A program made the position numbers and the translations under genes. A model generated the notes under the pieces. That model had not been told where the DNA came from, made no database searches, and worked only from the letters and a program-made list of their open reading frames with translations. 64,000 bases of DNA, taken from Anisus vortex (taxonomy: Eukaryota; Mollusca; Gastropoda; Planorbidae). Location of the stretch: the NCBI GenBank assembly GCA_949126835.1, contig CASBPS010000116.1, positions 1,225,001 through 1,289,000 of the forward strand. The letters are read 5' to 3'. Below, one piece after another: positions 54,421 to 64,000 of this stretch (position 1 is the stretch's first letter; each line of letters begins with the position of its first letter).

Positions 54421-55970
54421 CTAGTTCACCATAGAAAAATTTTTGGGTAGTCGTACTTCGGCATGCGCACAACATGGCCGTTCCATCTGAGCTGGGCTTG
54501 GCATGCCGGTCCGCGCAAGGACCTCATTGTCTGGGACCCTGTCTTGCCACATTACCCGTGTCAGCTTTCGTAAGCAGCTCAGATGGAAGTGATTTAGCTT
54601 TCTGGCTTGACTGATATACACGGTCCAGGTTTCCCATGCGTAGAAAAGAATTTGTAGAACGGCAGCTGAATAGACTTTTAGTTTGGTTTGCAGCTTAATG
54701 CCTCTTCGATTCCAAACATTAGACCGCAGTATTCCAAAGGAGGAACTGGCTATGGCTATCCTGAGATTTACTTCATCGTCTATATGTACTGACTGGGAGA
54801 GGATACTGCCGAGGTATGTGAACCTGTCAACATTATTTAGCTTTAGTCCATTTAAAGTGATGGAAGGTTCAGTGTGCTCGCATCCAGGAGCAGGCTGGTG
54901 CAAAACCTCGGTTTTCTCGGTTGAGATAGTTACGCCGAAGTTGGTGCATGTCGCTGAGAACAGGTCCATACTGCGCTGCATGTCTGCCTCCGTGGAGGCT
55001 ATCAGGGAGCAGTCATCTGCAAAGAAAGAGTCCCGTATTGTCTCAATGCGGTTCATTGATTTAGCCTGCTGTCTCCTCAGATTGAACAGCTTACCATCAA
55101 AGCGGTACCGGAGTTTGATACCTACATCACTGTCTTGAAGGCATCCAAAAGCGTGGCTGAGAACATGCTGCTTAAGAGTGTAGAGCTAAGACACATCCCT
55201 GCTTTACGCCGTTTGTAACCTGGAAGGGTTCTGAAAAGATGCCCTGGTCTTGGACCCTGGCGAGCATGCCGTCGTGGAGTTGCCTGACCATTTCGATGAA
55301 TGTGTCTGCGCATCTTAATTTGACCATGATTCTCCAGAGTCCCTCGCGGCTGACTGTGTCTAATGCCTTAGTCAGGTCTACACAAGTGGCCTAGAGAGGT
55401 ACATGTTGTTCCTGGCATTCTGTTGCATTTGGCAGGAAGCGATTATCATATCAATGGTTCCTCTATCCTTCCTAAAACCGCACTGGCTCTCAGGCAATAG
55501 ACCCTGGTCGAAGTGATCTGTAAGTCTTTTTAAGAGTATCCTTGCAAGGATTTAGCCAGCGATGCACAGAAGCGATTTCCCCCTATGGTTGTCGCATGCT
55601 TGCCGATTGCCCTTGCTCTTGTAAAGGTGGATGATGGTTGCATCTTTGAATTTTCGTGGGATTTTTTTTTTGTTTCCACATCTCGCAGTTCATGGCCGTG
55701 AGTTTTTCAACCAGTTTGTGTCCATCTGATTTATATATTTTGGAAGTAATGGAGTCAGCTCCAGGAGCCTTGCCGCTAGACAGGAGATCAATGGCCTTTT
55801 TTTTGGTTTCCAGCTCTGATGCAGGTTCAGCCATTCCCTCATTGATTGCAATCTGTGGCAGTCGATTGATCGCCTCATCGCTGATGGTAGAGTGCATGTT
55901 GGGGTCACAGTTGAAGTGTTCTGCCCAGAGAGCCAGAATCTCTTCTTTAGATACTATAGGTACAGGCATC
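54421..55970 (-). pseudogene. Non-LTR retrotransposon reverse transcriptase, frameshifted
   Basis: Read from 55969 downwards: E-I-L-A-L-W-A-E-H-F at the start, then G-K-A-P-G-A-D-S-I. After frameshifts near 55.6 and 55.3-55.1 kb it continues to 55056-54421 with S-F-F-A-D-D-C-S-L (RT catalytic F-A-D-D), F-T-Y-L-G-S-I-L-S and a C-terminal W-Q-D-R-V-P-D-N-E-V-L segment. This is an endonuclease-reverse transcriptase type common in molluscs, flatworms and other invertebrates. The endonuclease domain is missing (5' truncation) and the clade is not assigned. Confidence 0.85.
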
Positions 55971-56300
55971 CAGGCACCGGGTGGTTCTCAAGATGGGTTG
56001 CAGCGTCCATTGCTTCCTCCCCACCGAGTCCCGGCAGTGCAATGGATCTCGGACCCGTTGCGGGGGCCGTCCCTCATGCGTTCGCCCGCCGGTGTATTAT
56101 TAATGGGCACGTATCGGCGGTTTACACACTACGCCACGATAAGGCCCATGTGTACAGTAGTACCATACAAGATAATACCCTATTATATAAAAGAATGGAC
56201 CAGGCTGTCCTTCAATGGCGCTTAAACAGCAGCACAAGGTCGTGACCAGAAGTCAACAATGATCCTCTCAGAGACCAACCCACAGGTTAAGGAATGGGCG
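55971..56300. other. GC-rich flank of the RT pseudogene
   Basis: GC-rich stretch (ACCGAGTCCCGGCAGTGCAA, GGGGGCCGTCCCTCATGCG) just 5' of the truncated RT on the minus strand. It may be a different repeat into which the element inserted. No protein motif recognised. Confidence 0.35.
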
Positions 56301-57160
56301 ATGATGAATAGACCATTTCAATCCAGGAAAAAAACTACATGGACATTTAAAATAAGTTATCTATAAAGCGAATAGAATAATTAAAAAAAAATAATTTTTA
56401 TTAAAAATCTTATCCAAAAACTATGATCTAGCTAATATGAGCGTAGCTTAAAAATTTAACACTTTAAGCATCAAAGTTTTAAAAAAAATACATTTTATTA
56501 AAAAAAAAGACTTTATTAAAAAAAAATGAGCATGCTACTCACTACTGTCCCATTTAGTCCCATAAATGGGATGTTTTACATAGGGCATTCGTTGCTACTG
56601 TCCTACTTGTGAGACGCTTGTTTGACACTTGATAAAACGAAGTCAATGTGTTTTTTTTTTATATTTCTATTGTTATAATTAATAGATAAATGATGAAATT
56701 ACATATTTCAAGCGGTCTTATATCAAAATTTAGATCATTTTTGATAAATGTGTACTTACTTTTGATAATGCTAATTTTTTTCATCCATTTTTACAAGTTG
56801 AAAGGTCAAGATCATGTACATCTATTTAAAAGTACAATTATGTACGCAAAGCAAAGTTATAATTAAAGTCTATCTATAGTACAATGCAAAAAAACAAATT
56901 TGTGTATTTATAAGGCATATACGTATTTAAAAGGTTATTTTTTTTTACGAAGTGTCCCATAAGTGGGACGCTAACAGAAAATGGCTAAAAAAGCTTACTA
57001 AAAATATTTGTCCCCCCCCCTTGAAAATGTTCTGCGGGCGCCCATGTACTCATGTAGGCCTTTTACTATTAGCGTTACATTTTATTAACTGAGTGAAATA
57101 TAATTTCCATAAAATATCAAAATGTAGACATTGAAATCATAATACAAATTATACCTGGTA
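56301..57160. other. No gene; palindromic GTCCCA motifs
   Basis: AT-rich sequence. CCCATAAATGGGATG (56560-56574) and TGTCCCATAAGTGGGACG (56952-56969) are related palindromic motifs about 390 bp apart, as in the ends of some non-autonomous DNA transposons. No TIR or target duplication could be settled. Confidence 0.4.
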
Positions 57161-57175
57161 AGATTTTTAAATTAC

Positions 57176-57389
57176 CTGTTTTGATCTGTAATACGCTGGT
57201 ATAATGTCGGGGTGTGCTTCAGTATGTCCCTTTTCTCCGACAAAATGTTTACTGCATACGTAAAAGTCATTTTTAACATTTTTGGAAGTAAAACCAACTA
57301 CTGCACGTGCATTGACCCAACGTTTACATTTCTCCAAATTTATTAGTGACTTCGGAAAAGATATTAAGAAAACTCCTTGCATATGAGGT
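57176..57389 (-). CDS. Putative internal exon with THAP zinc-finger C-terminal half
   Basis: On the minus strand an AAAGACAG acceptor opens a frame P-H-M-Q-G-V-F-L-I-S-F-P-K-S that continues K-C-K-R-W-V-N-A and N-D-F-Y-V-C-S-K-H-F, and ends AAACAG/GTAATT as a donor. In the THAP C2CH finger the second metal pair is C-x-x-H followed by Phe, exactly as in C-S-K-H-F, and the W of K-R-W-V fits the conserved Trp. The first Cys pair would lie in an upstream exon. The exon is open and undamaged, but no neighbouring exon was found, so it may be an isolated fragment. Confidence 0.5.
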
Positions 57390-58550
57390 CTGTCTTTATA
57401 TCTTGAGTTACTGTTGCAGGTTCAATAGGCGCAGTGACGAACTATGTTTCTATGTGAATATGTAGGCTAAACAATGCAAGTGTTTGTACGAGCGTGGGAC
57501 CCGGATGAAAATTTTAAATATATAAAGAGATTTGTCGTCATTTCCGAACAACCCTGTAATATAGTAGAATAATTTTTGAGTTTCTGTTTAGATAAAACGC
57601 AGTTGAATTATAACATTTTCAATAAAAAAGAACATAGACACCACTGTTTGGTGTATAAAATAGTAGATATAATATACTTGCGTTACATTCCATTTGTTTT
57701 CATTAAATACAATTGAATTATAACATTTTAAATAAAACGTTCATAGTTATAAAGGTATGTATCTTAATAGGTGTTTATGGTAGTGGAGAATAGACATAAA
57801 AAATATACTACTTTTTTTTTAAGCAAAACAAAAGAGGAGAAAATGTCTATGATGTTGATGATGTCTTCTTTTCCCCTTCCAGCTGTCCACAAAAGGAAAC
57901 ATTTAGTTCAGTTAAAAAAAAAGGTAACATTTTATGTTTTTAACAACAAGGGTGTACAGTAATATTTCAGGTGTGTGAACATTTACATAGTTTGTAGGGG
58001 GAAAGATGGGGGGCCCAGTGTGTCATCAAGTGTCTCTCCCCCGCATGTCGCATGTCAACCGTTACTTCTCCTGCTCTGAAATACAACGGAGCGCCAATTC
58101 GATTAGCTGGTCGTCGTCCGATTACTGTGTGTGTTGGTTCTGTTTGGTGTTAGTACACAGTGTTAGCTAGTGTTTAGGTGTGTAGTCAGACTAAATCTAA
58201 CTATAAAAATTTTAAAAAGTTTGTCTTACGTTTGTAGTAAAAAAAAAAAAAGTGTCGTTTCTGCATTTAAAAACGTTTTATTGTTTGTCAATAGAAATTT
58301 GAAGTGTTTTGTCTTCCCTTAGTATTAATAAGAAACAGTTTTACAAGTTAAGGTGTCGTTATTCCGACTATATTATAGAATTTTAGTGTTTGTCTAAATC
58401 CATGACAAGGGGTGGGGAAGTCACGCCAAGATCTTTCTCTCCCGGTGGAGTGATGGAAGTTTCTTGCGTAGAGGCAATTTTTGGGCTGTCCTCTGGACAA
58501 TTATGAGGGGTGCTTCCTAAGAAGTGGGGGTCTCTAATTGGTTCTGTCAT
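57390..58550. other. No gene recognised
   Basis: AT-rich with short random frames. The one at 57771-57962 is low-complexity Lys/Met-rich and not convincing. A GC-richer stretch lies at 58.0-58.13 kb. Confidence 0.4.
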
Positions 58551-58554
58551 CTAG

Positions 58555-58745
58555 TCAGGTTCTAGTTCTTCTAGAGGCTTTTTTTCCAGGCGCATATACA
58601 TTATAGTCCGATTGGGCACTCTGTTCGGGCTCTAGTTCATCTTGAATTATTGGGTCGGGCGTTCGTTCGTAACGTGGAACTATTTCTTTCTGGGAACCGG
58701 TTGAGTCTTCTGCTAAATATGCATATTCCCGATAATTGCCCATGT
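58555..58745 (-). pseudogene. Coding-like remnant, related to 50385-50600
   Basis: A 62-residue frame with M-G-N-Y-R-E, P-R-Y-E-R-T-P-D-P-I-I-Q-D-E-L-E-P and Y-N-V-Y-A-P-G-K-K-A-S-R-R. The order of short motifs matches the plus-strand remnant near 50.4-50.58 kb. It may be the C-terminus of a retroelement protein. The family is not recognised. Confidence 0.35.
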
Positions 58746-60140
58746 CTGACTATGGTGGGGAGGGCGGTAGTTTTCTTTTATTTGTATTCTTATAGCCCTG
58801 ATTATAAGGCTGTTAAAAAATTACATGCTTTTTAAAACTTTCCTTCCACAATGACACGCAGTAAATGGGTACTAATGAAAACAAGCTAGCAGCTTAAAAG
58901 GTGTTAAATAAATTATTATTAAAATGTAAATAAAAATTCAGTAATTGTTCATTTTATGTTTTAATTACATTTGTGAGTAGTAATATAATTTTATACAATT
59001 ATTAATTTTACTTAAATGCAAATTTTGAAGTAACAAAAATAATAAAAAATAATATTTACCTACGACATAGAAATGTCTATTACCTCCCTTGGTTATATTT
59101 TGAAGTTACTCCAGATGTTTTAAATTTATATTTAGGCAGCTGGAAATATGAAATGGCTTTTATTTTAAAATAAATTTGTATATATGCCATTAACTATGTA
59201 TGTAATCCCTTTTATCTGATATATACAATTTAATATGTTTGTTTATCTGCAAAAGTCTATGTATTCTTTGTTATTCAATATAGTCTACAATTCAGTAGGT
59301 TTGTTGAAAGGTCGAAAAATTTAAAAAAAAAAGGAAAAATTATACAATTGTGCACCAAACATTTGTTCCAACGTGGTTAACTCTGATTGTTTATTTTCTT
59401 AAAACTTATCCATGGCAACGCTGTCTGAATTTAGGCTTATTTTAACTTGATGCTAGAACATACATTTCTTTTTAGATGATAAATTCTCACTGTGCGTCAG
59501 TTTTAACTTTCTCTATCATTCTAATTGTTTCCGCCAACTGAACACGTAATTTTTTTTTTTAAATATTGGGTTCGCTAAAGTTTAATAATTAAAAAAAAAA
59601 AATTATTGAAAGCAAAACCACTGTCAAACCACGTAGACACAGAGGTCTATAAAAAGGTTTTTGAAAAATAAAATTTTCTCACAGACGGAAACATTAAATA
59701 TATATAATATACATTTTTTATAATTTTTTCATCTCTGCACAATTTATTTTTTTAATCTATGGAGCATTTCATGTTGAACACATTGCCTCAGATACTGAGG
59801 GATTCTGTGACAAAAGAGTCTTTAAAAAAAAGTGTTTCTATCGTTTGCTAGTAGACATTTGTCATGCGCACCAATACAATACCAATAATTAATAAATTAA
59901 TTTATACCAAGATTGCACTAAGCATGCTAATTTTAATAGCAATAAAAACAAAAATTATTTTTAAAAAAATTAAAGACTGAGCATTTTGCTGGCATTACAT
60001 CCCCTAGTATGCAATGGCCACATAAACTGATGAATTTGGTACTTTACTTAAAAATCATGTCGCGCTATCCTAAATGTATATTACAAAACGTGTGTTTGAA
60101 TTATTGATGACTTATTTTAGACTAGAGAAACGTTTAGAAT
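58746..60140 (-). repeat. DR dispersed repeat, minus orientation
   Basis: CTGATTATAAGGCTGTTAAA, AAATGGGTACTAATGAAAAC, CCTACGACATAGAAATG...TTACCTCCC, the two-copy CTGCAAAAGTCTATGTATTC segment at about 59.25 kb, and CACTGTGCGTCAGTTTTAAC. The end, AGACTAGAGAAACGTTTAG, is in the orientation seen at 16.9 and 30.5 kb, so the copy is composite. Confidence 0.75.
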
Positions 60141-60829
60141 TGTTACGTGCCAAAGTGTACACTGTGTGAGCGACCCATGAAGTGTTTTGGGTTGGTGTTA
60201 TTTTAGCGATTCATACGCTAGGTTTAGAAGGGGACTTTTTCCTAGTTTGCTAGTCAGTTGCTTGAGAGAGGCCTGATCGTGCAAGACTGTGTTTTTTAGT
60301 CAGATTTGTAAAAGCGTAAGTGAGATTTACAATGATAACTTTGGGCACACTGTATAAATATAATTATAATAATTACGGAAACACTGAAACTCTATAAACT
60401 TATAGTATTGTACTATTGTACTATGACTTATTATATTGAGGATATTTCTTTGAATGCCTTTTTCATATATTTGTAATAAGCGAATATTTCCTGATCTAGA
60501 CTAGGTCAAGATCAGAGTCGCTATTTTCTTGCTATTCTCGTGGGTGATCCTATACCTATAAGAAGATATTATGATTTCATGTTTGATTACTGTATGTAAC
60601 TTCTGTGAATATTCCTTTTGTTATTTCTTTATATTTAATAAACTATTCATTATTCAACTGAACTCGGGCCTATCTTTATGAATGTTATGTACTTAAATAT
60701 TCGTTGGATAGTTTAACATAGTTCACTACTCGCAATCTCGCTCATACCCCTTAAGACAGAGAGCCTCGATATTAAAACTTTGAATATCCTTTTAACTGTA
60801 TTAGACGTAAAGAAGGCGGGTACGTGACA
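60141..60829 (+). mobile_element. Solo LTR candidate (689 bp)
   Basis: Begins TGTTACGTGCC and ends GGGTACGTGACA. The complement of the end, TGTCACGTACCC, matches the start at most positions, giving TG...CA inverted termini. A TATAAATA box lies at about 60354 and AATAAA at about 60639. The flanks, GAAT on the left and GTAT on the right, are a possible degenerate 4-bp duplication. Other DR copies are uninterrupted at this point (AAACGTTTAGTATTTACA). Confidence 0.6.
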
Positions 60830-60904
60830 GTATTTACAGATATTGTCTTTAGATCTCTAACAAATTCAGTAGATTATATGTAAAATCATGTTTTATTATC
60901 ATCT

Positions 60905-61980
60905 TCTTATTCTTTATCGCTCCCTGTGGAGCATAAGGCAGCAACAAAGTTCCACCAGGCCTCCCTATCCTGGGCGAGCCATTTAATTTCTTGCCATGTT
61001 TTGTTGGTAGCCTTTGCTTCCTCGTCCAATGTCCTCCTCCACGTTCCCATTGGTCTTCCCCTTCGCCTTTTTCCTGGTGGTGTCCATTTCAATGCACTAC
61101 TTGAGAGCATCTTTTTGTCCCTGCAGAGGATGTGACCCAGCCATCTCCATCTTCTTTTCTTTATTTATTCAGTGATGAAGTTTATTCCATACTATTAAGA
61201 AGATAACAGGCGAGATCACACATCCTTGTCGTACACCTGTTTTTAATTGAAACCATTAACTCTGTTGGTTTTCATGGCGTACACAGCACTGGTTACCAGT
61301 ATAGATGTCTTTCAGGGTGTTAATGACTTTGCCTGGGAATCCATTTGATTCCAAATTGTCCGTAGCGTTGGGTGGCGGATGCTATCGAAAGCCTTTTCAA
61401 AATCTATGTAGTTGATGTACAAAGAGGAGTTCCATTCCAATGACTGTTTCACTACGGTACGCATGACAAAGATTTGATCATTGCTTGATCTCCCTGCTCT
61501 GAACCCAGCTTGTTCTTCGCGTATTTCTGTTATCATTCTATCAGTAGGATTCTACAAATTATTTTTCCTGTAACAGACAATAGGTTTATGCCTCTCCAAT
61601 TCTCACATATGGTTAGGTCGCCTTTCTTGGGGACATTGACAATAATCCCTCGTTTCCATGATGTAGGTACATGTCGTTTGTCCAATATTTTATTAAAGAG
61701 TCCTACCAGTGTTCTTGCACACAGTGTTGGGCTGGACTTGAGTATGTCTGCCGTAACTCTATCTTCTCCTGGCGCATTGTTTCCTTTGGTCTGTTTGATG
61801 GCTACTATTATTTTTTGTTCCAAAATGGGCCCTTTTGACACTTCAATTTTAAAAATTCATGTCTGTGATGTCAGCCTCTGTTTCTGGTTCCGGTCTATTT
61901 AGGATATCTTCAAAATGTTCTGCCCATCTCTGGAGCTGGTCTTTCTCTGTCGTCAGATTATTTCCATTTTGATAAGACAT
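60905..61980 (-). pseudogene. Non-LTR reverse transcriptase, deleted and frameshifted
   Basis: Read from about 61975: L-T-T-E-K-D-Q-L-Q-R-W-A-E-H-F-E, then K-Q-T-K-G-N-N-A-P-G-E-D (61795) and W-R-G-I-N-L-L-S. A frameshift near 61535 leads to E-E-Q-A-G-F-R-A-G-R-S-S and Y-I-D-F-E-K-A-F-D-S (RT palm). The catalytic Y/F-A-D-D region is deleted between about 61.3 and 61.1 kb. The C-terminus, W-T-P-P-G-K-R-R-R-G-R-P and D-R-E-A-W-W-N-F-V-A-A-L-C, ends near 60910. This is a different family from the one at 54.4 kb (G-K-R-R-R-G-R-P tail). It is fused at its 5' end to the hAT pseudogene, so it inserted there. Confidence 0.85.
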
Positions 61981-61984
61981 CCAC

Positions 61985-63553
61985 CAGATTGATAGCTTTT
62001 CATTCGCATGAACATTTCAAGGTGTCTCTCTTCAAGTCTATTTCGTTGTTTGGTTTTCAAGGCATTCATAAGGCTAGACCCTCTTTCTCACAATCCGCAC
62101 TTGAAGCAAGAAAAGTCACTGCTACATCCATCAACTTTGAAAGTTTCCCAAACTGTTCATTTTTAAATGCAAACTGTATCATGACTTGATAATTTGAAAC
62201 TAGTCTGCCTTTGATTAACTCACCTAATGATAGATGATATGCTTCAATTGATGTTAAACAAGACTTTTGAAATGACATGGTAAGTGAGGCTAACTCACCT
62301 AAAACATCATTTAATATCTCTAATGTAATTCTATTTTCTGGGCCATTTAATTTTTTTAAACATTATTTAGCAATTGGATCATTGATTTGTTCTTGTTCAA
62401 AGTACTCTATAAGTGGATCGTAATTTCTAACAAGGGCTGCAACTGCGAAATGCCTGGACAGCCATCAAACTTCATTTAGAGGTCTAGAGGCTACAGAATC
62501 ACACTCCCACGCATTTTTTGTTATATGATCTACTGAAAACTGTGTAAACCGTTCTTATTAAAGTTCCAATGTCTCTCATTAAATTAATATATTTAATATC
62601 TTTCCAAGCATCACTAATCCCTAAGTCCTCGCGGTGTGCAGCGCAATGTTGTTCAACTAAATGTGGAATTTCGAGCTTCAACTGAGCTGCAACGTCATTA
62701 CGTTTTCCCAACATCACCGACGCACCATCTGAGGTGAACATAACCATCTTCATCAGATCATGTTTGTGAATTTTGTAGAATTCTTTGATTGATGCAACTA
62801 TTATAGCCGCATCACATGATTTCAATTGTAACTATCCACCAAATATTGTTTTATATTCTATTGAACAAACTGGTCGATATTTACAACAGAGTATTAGAAA
62901 TTTATTAACAGAAATATCCGTGCTTTCGTCTACTATTAATGTGTGAAAAGTTGAAGACGCTATTTCTGCCATAACACCGGTTTCAATAAGAGAGTTGATT
63001 ACTTCTAAAAACTCAAAGGCATAATTTTTGCTTCTCCATGATGCTGGTATAGAAACGTACTTTTTCATGTGCTCATTTATTTTTTCAAAAGAAAGCAAGG
63101 AGCTATTCATTATTACAGCTAAAAATACATTATCTATTAATAATTTTATTTCCTCTGGTTTTGAACGTTTACGTTTAAGATTCGATTGTCTTTTTTGCTT
63201 CTCATCTGGCGTTTCCAACAACATGCTAATCAATCCTTATCCTAATGAAGGGTTTTGATTTTGCGAAATTTTACGCCTGACAAAAGATACTTATTTCTTA
63301 GATGACGTTATAAGTAATCCAGTTTCCATCTGTCGTCCCAATTTTTACCGCTTGAAAATTCTCCTTTAACTTTGGCTATTTGGCAAAACAAACCCACAAC
63401 ACCAATATCCGGATCGAATGTATAAATTTCGCTGAGTTGAACGCGCATTGATCCACGGCGATTTGGCACTTCGGTTTCAACTCATTCTTTTAACCAATCG
63501 TCTCTAAATATTTGAAAACATTTTTTGCGTTTCAAAAATTTAGACAGTGTCAT
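61985..63553 (-). pseudogene. hAT transposase-like gene (ZNF862/KIAA1586-type), broken
   Basis: Starts at the minus-strand ATG at 63553. F-Q-I-F-R-D-D-W-L is followed by an in-frame stop, then F-D-P-D-I-G-V-V-x-L-F-C and W-D-D-R-W-K, a BED/TTF-like finger region with a damaged second half. The core is at 63233-62832 (L-I-V-D-E-S-T-D-I-S and L-C-C-K-Y-R), with a break near 62830. Then come F-T-S-D-G-A-S-V-M-L-G-K and H-L-V-E-Q-H-C-A-A-H-R-E-D-L-G (62740-62630), and a further break before F-A-F-K-N-E-Q-F-G-K-L-S near 62150. The D-E-S-T-D, T-S-D-G-A-x-V-M-L-G and H-C-x-A-H-R motifs are hallmarks of this hAT-derived family. Its 3' end is cut by the LINE. Confidence 0.8.
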
Positions 63554-64000
63554 TTTTAGGGAAAATATTTTAACTTTGAAATATTGGTAATATTTAATCA
63601 CAAATTAAATTTAATTTAATAAAAGCCAAAATCAGAACACAGACAACCGGAAGAAAACTTTACTATTACTTCCAGAAGTCATGCAAGATGTTAGAAAAAA
63701 AAGAAATGGACGAAAATGAAACTTAAGTTTTGATAATAATTATTTAGTCTGGCACACGGTGCATAACAAACAAAAAATGAAAAAATGCACTAATAGTAAA
63801 TGTTTCCGTCTTTACTTTACGTGAATAAAAAAAAAACAGAAATAAAAAGTACATTCTGGAATTTTGGCTATGTTGCATTTTATATTTTTATAATTAAAAT
63901 TGTATTAAGAAAATTATATTTTAGTAAATACATTGATCTACTGCGCCGATGCGCGCATTATAGTTTGTTCTGCGCGCCAGCACCGAGACTACTGCGCGCG
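63554..64000. other. Upstream flank of the hAT pseudogene
   Basis: AT-rich up to about 63930. After that comes a GC-rich stretch with repeated CTACTGCGC/TGCGCGC motifs (GCGCCGATGCGCGCATTA, TCTGCGCGCCAGCACCGAG, CTACTGCGCGCG), which may be subterminal repeats of the hAT element. Cut by the window end. Confidence 0.4.

Overview
The window is AT-rich eukaryotic (metazoan) DNA made almost entirely of repeats and transposable elements. The mixture of a Ty3-like LTR element, non-LTR tails ending in TTATC-type tracts, hAT, piggyBac and Harbinger debris, tRNA- and snRNA-headed SINEs, and a decayed YqaJ/SWIM/SAP-type gene suggests an invertebrate. I lean towards a mollusc (gastropod), but that is a guess from general resemblance and no species marker is visible. 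I found no intact single-copy host gene, tRNA, rRNA or CRISPR array.

The best-preserved object is a complete LTR retrotransposon at 7263-15443. It has 543/542-bp LTRs that differ by one indel, a GTACT target-site duplication, a polypurine tract and one uninterrupted 1636-residue Gag-Pol frame. Its pol order is protease, integrase, reverse transcriptase, RNase H. That is the Ty1/copia order, but the RT, the integrase GPY module and the RNase H are Ty3/gypsy-type, which is the signature of Gmr1-like elements. A second capsid-like segment lies between protease and integrase. The 1.86-kb leader carries three evenly spaced AAGATGGCGG (YY1-like) motifs.

Most of the remaining sequence is a dispersed repeat family, at least 2.5 kb long, called DR here. 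DR copies occur in both orientations at about 1-0.7, 3.7-5.6, 6.4-7.3/15.4, 19.6-23.1, 23.1-26.7, 27.8-30.5, 30.6-33.2, 34.0-36.7, 42.6-46.1, 46.6-49.5, 49.6-50.1 and 58.7-60.1 kb. Three copies carry a short THAP-like first exon (M-Y-x-x-C-V-x-x-C-S), and one of them is followed directly by GTGAGT. At least five DR segments that are single-copy in one place are expanded into minisatellites in another (units of 29, 35/45, 39, 52 and 65 bp).

Other elements are nested into this background. They are a 1.09-kb piggyBac-like MITE (17258-18350), a Harbinger-derived fragment (20.8-21.4 kb), a tRNA-derived SINE split by a foldback MITE with a 9-bp TSD (24.3-25.3 kb), a 222-bp SINE-like insertion starting with 24 nt of U2 snRNA (27574-27795, minus strand), a solo LTR candidate (60141-60829) and several hAT fragments.

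The right part (51-64 kb) holds broken coding sequence: a SAP/SWIM/YqaJ pseudogene (51.2-53.7 kb), two non-LTR RT pseudogenes (54.4-56.0 and 60.9-62.0 kb), a THAP-like exon (57.2-57.4 kb) and a ZNF862/KIAA1586-like hAT transposase pseudogene (62.0-63.55 kb).
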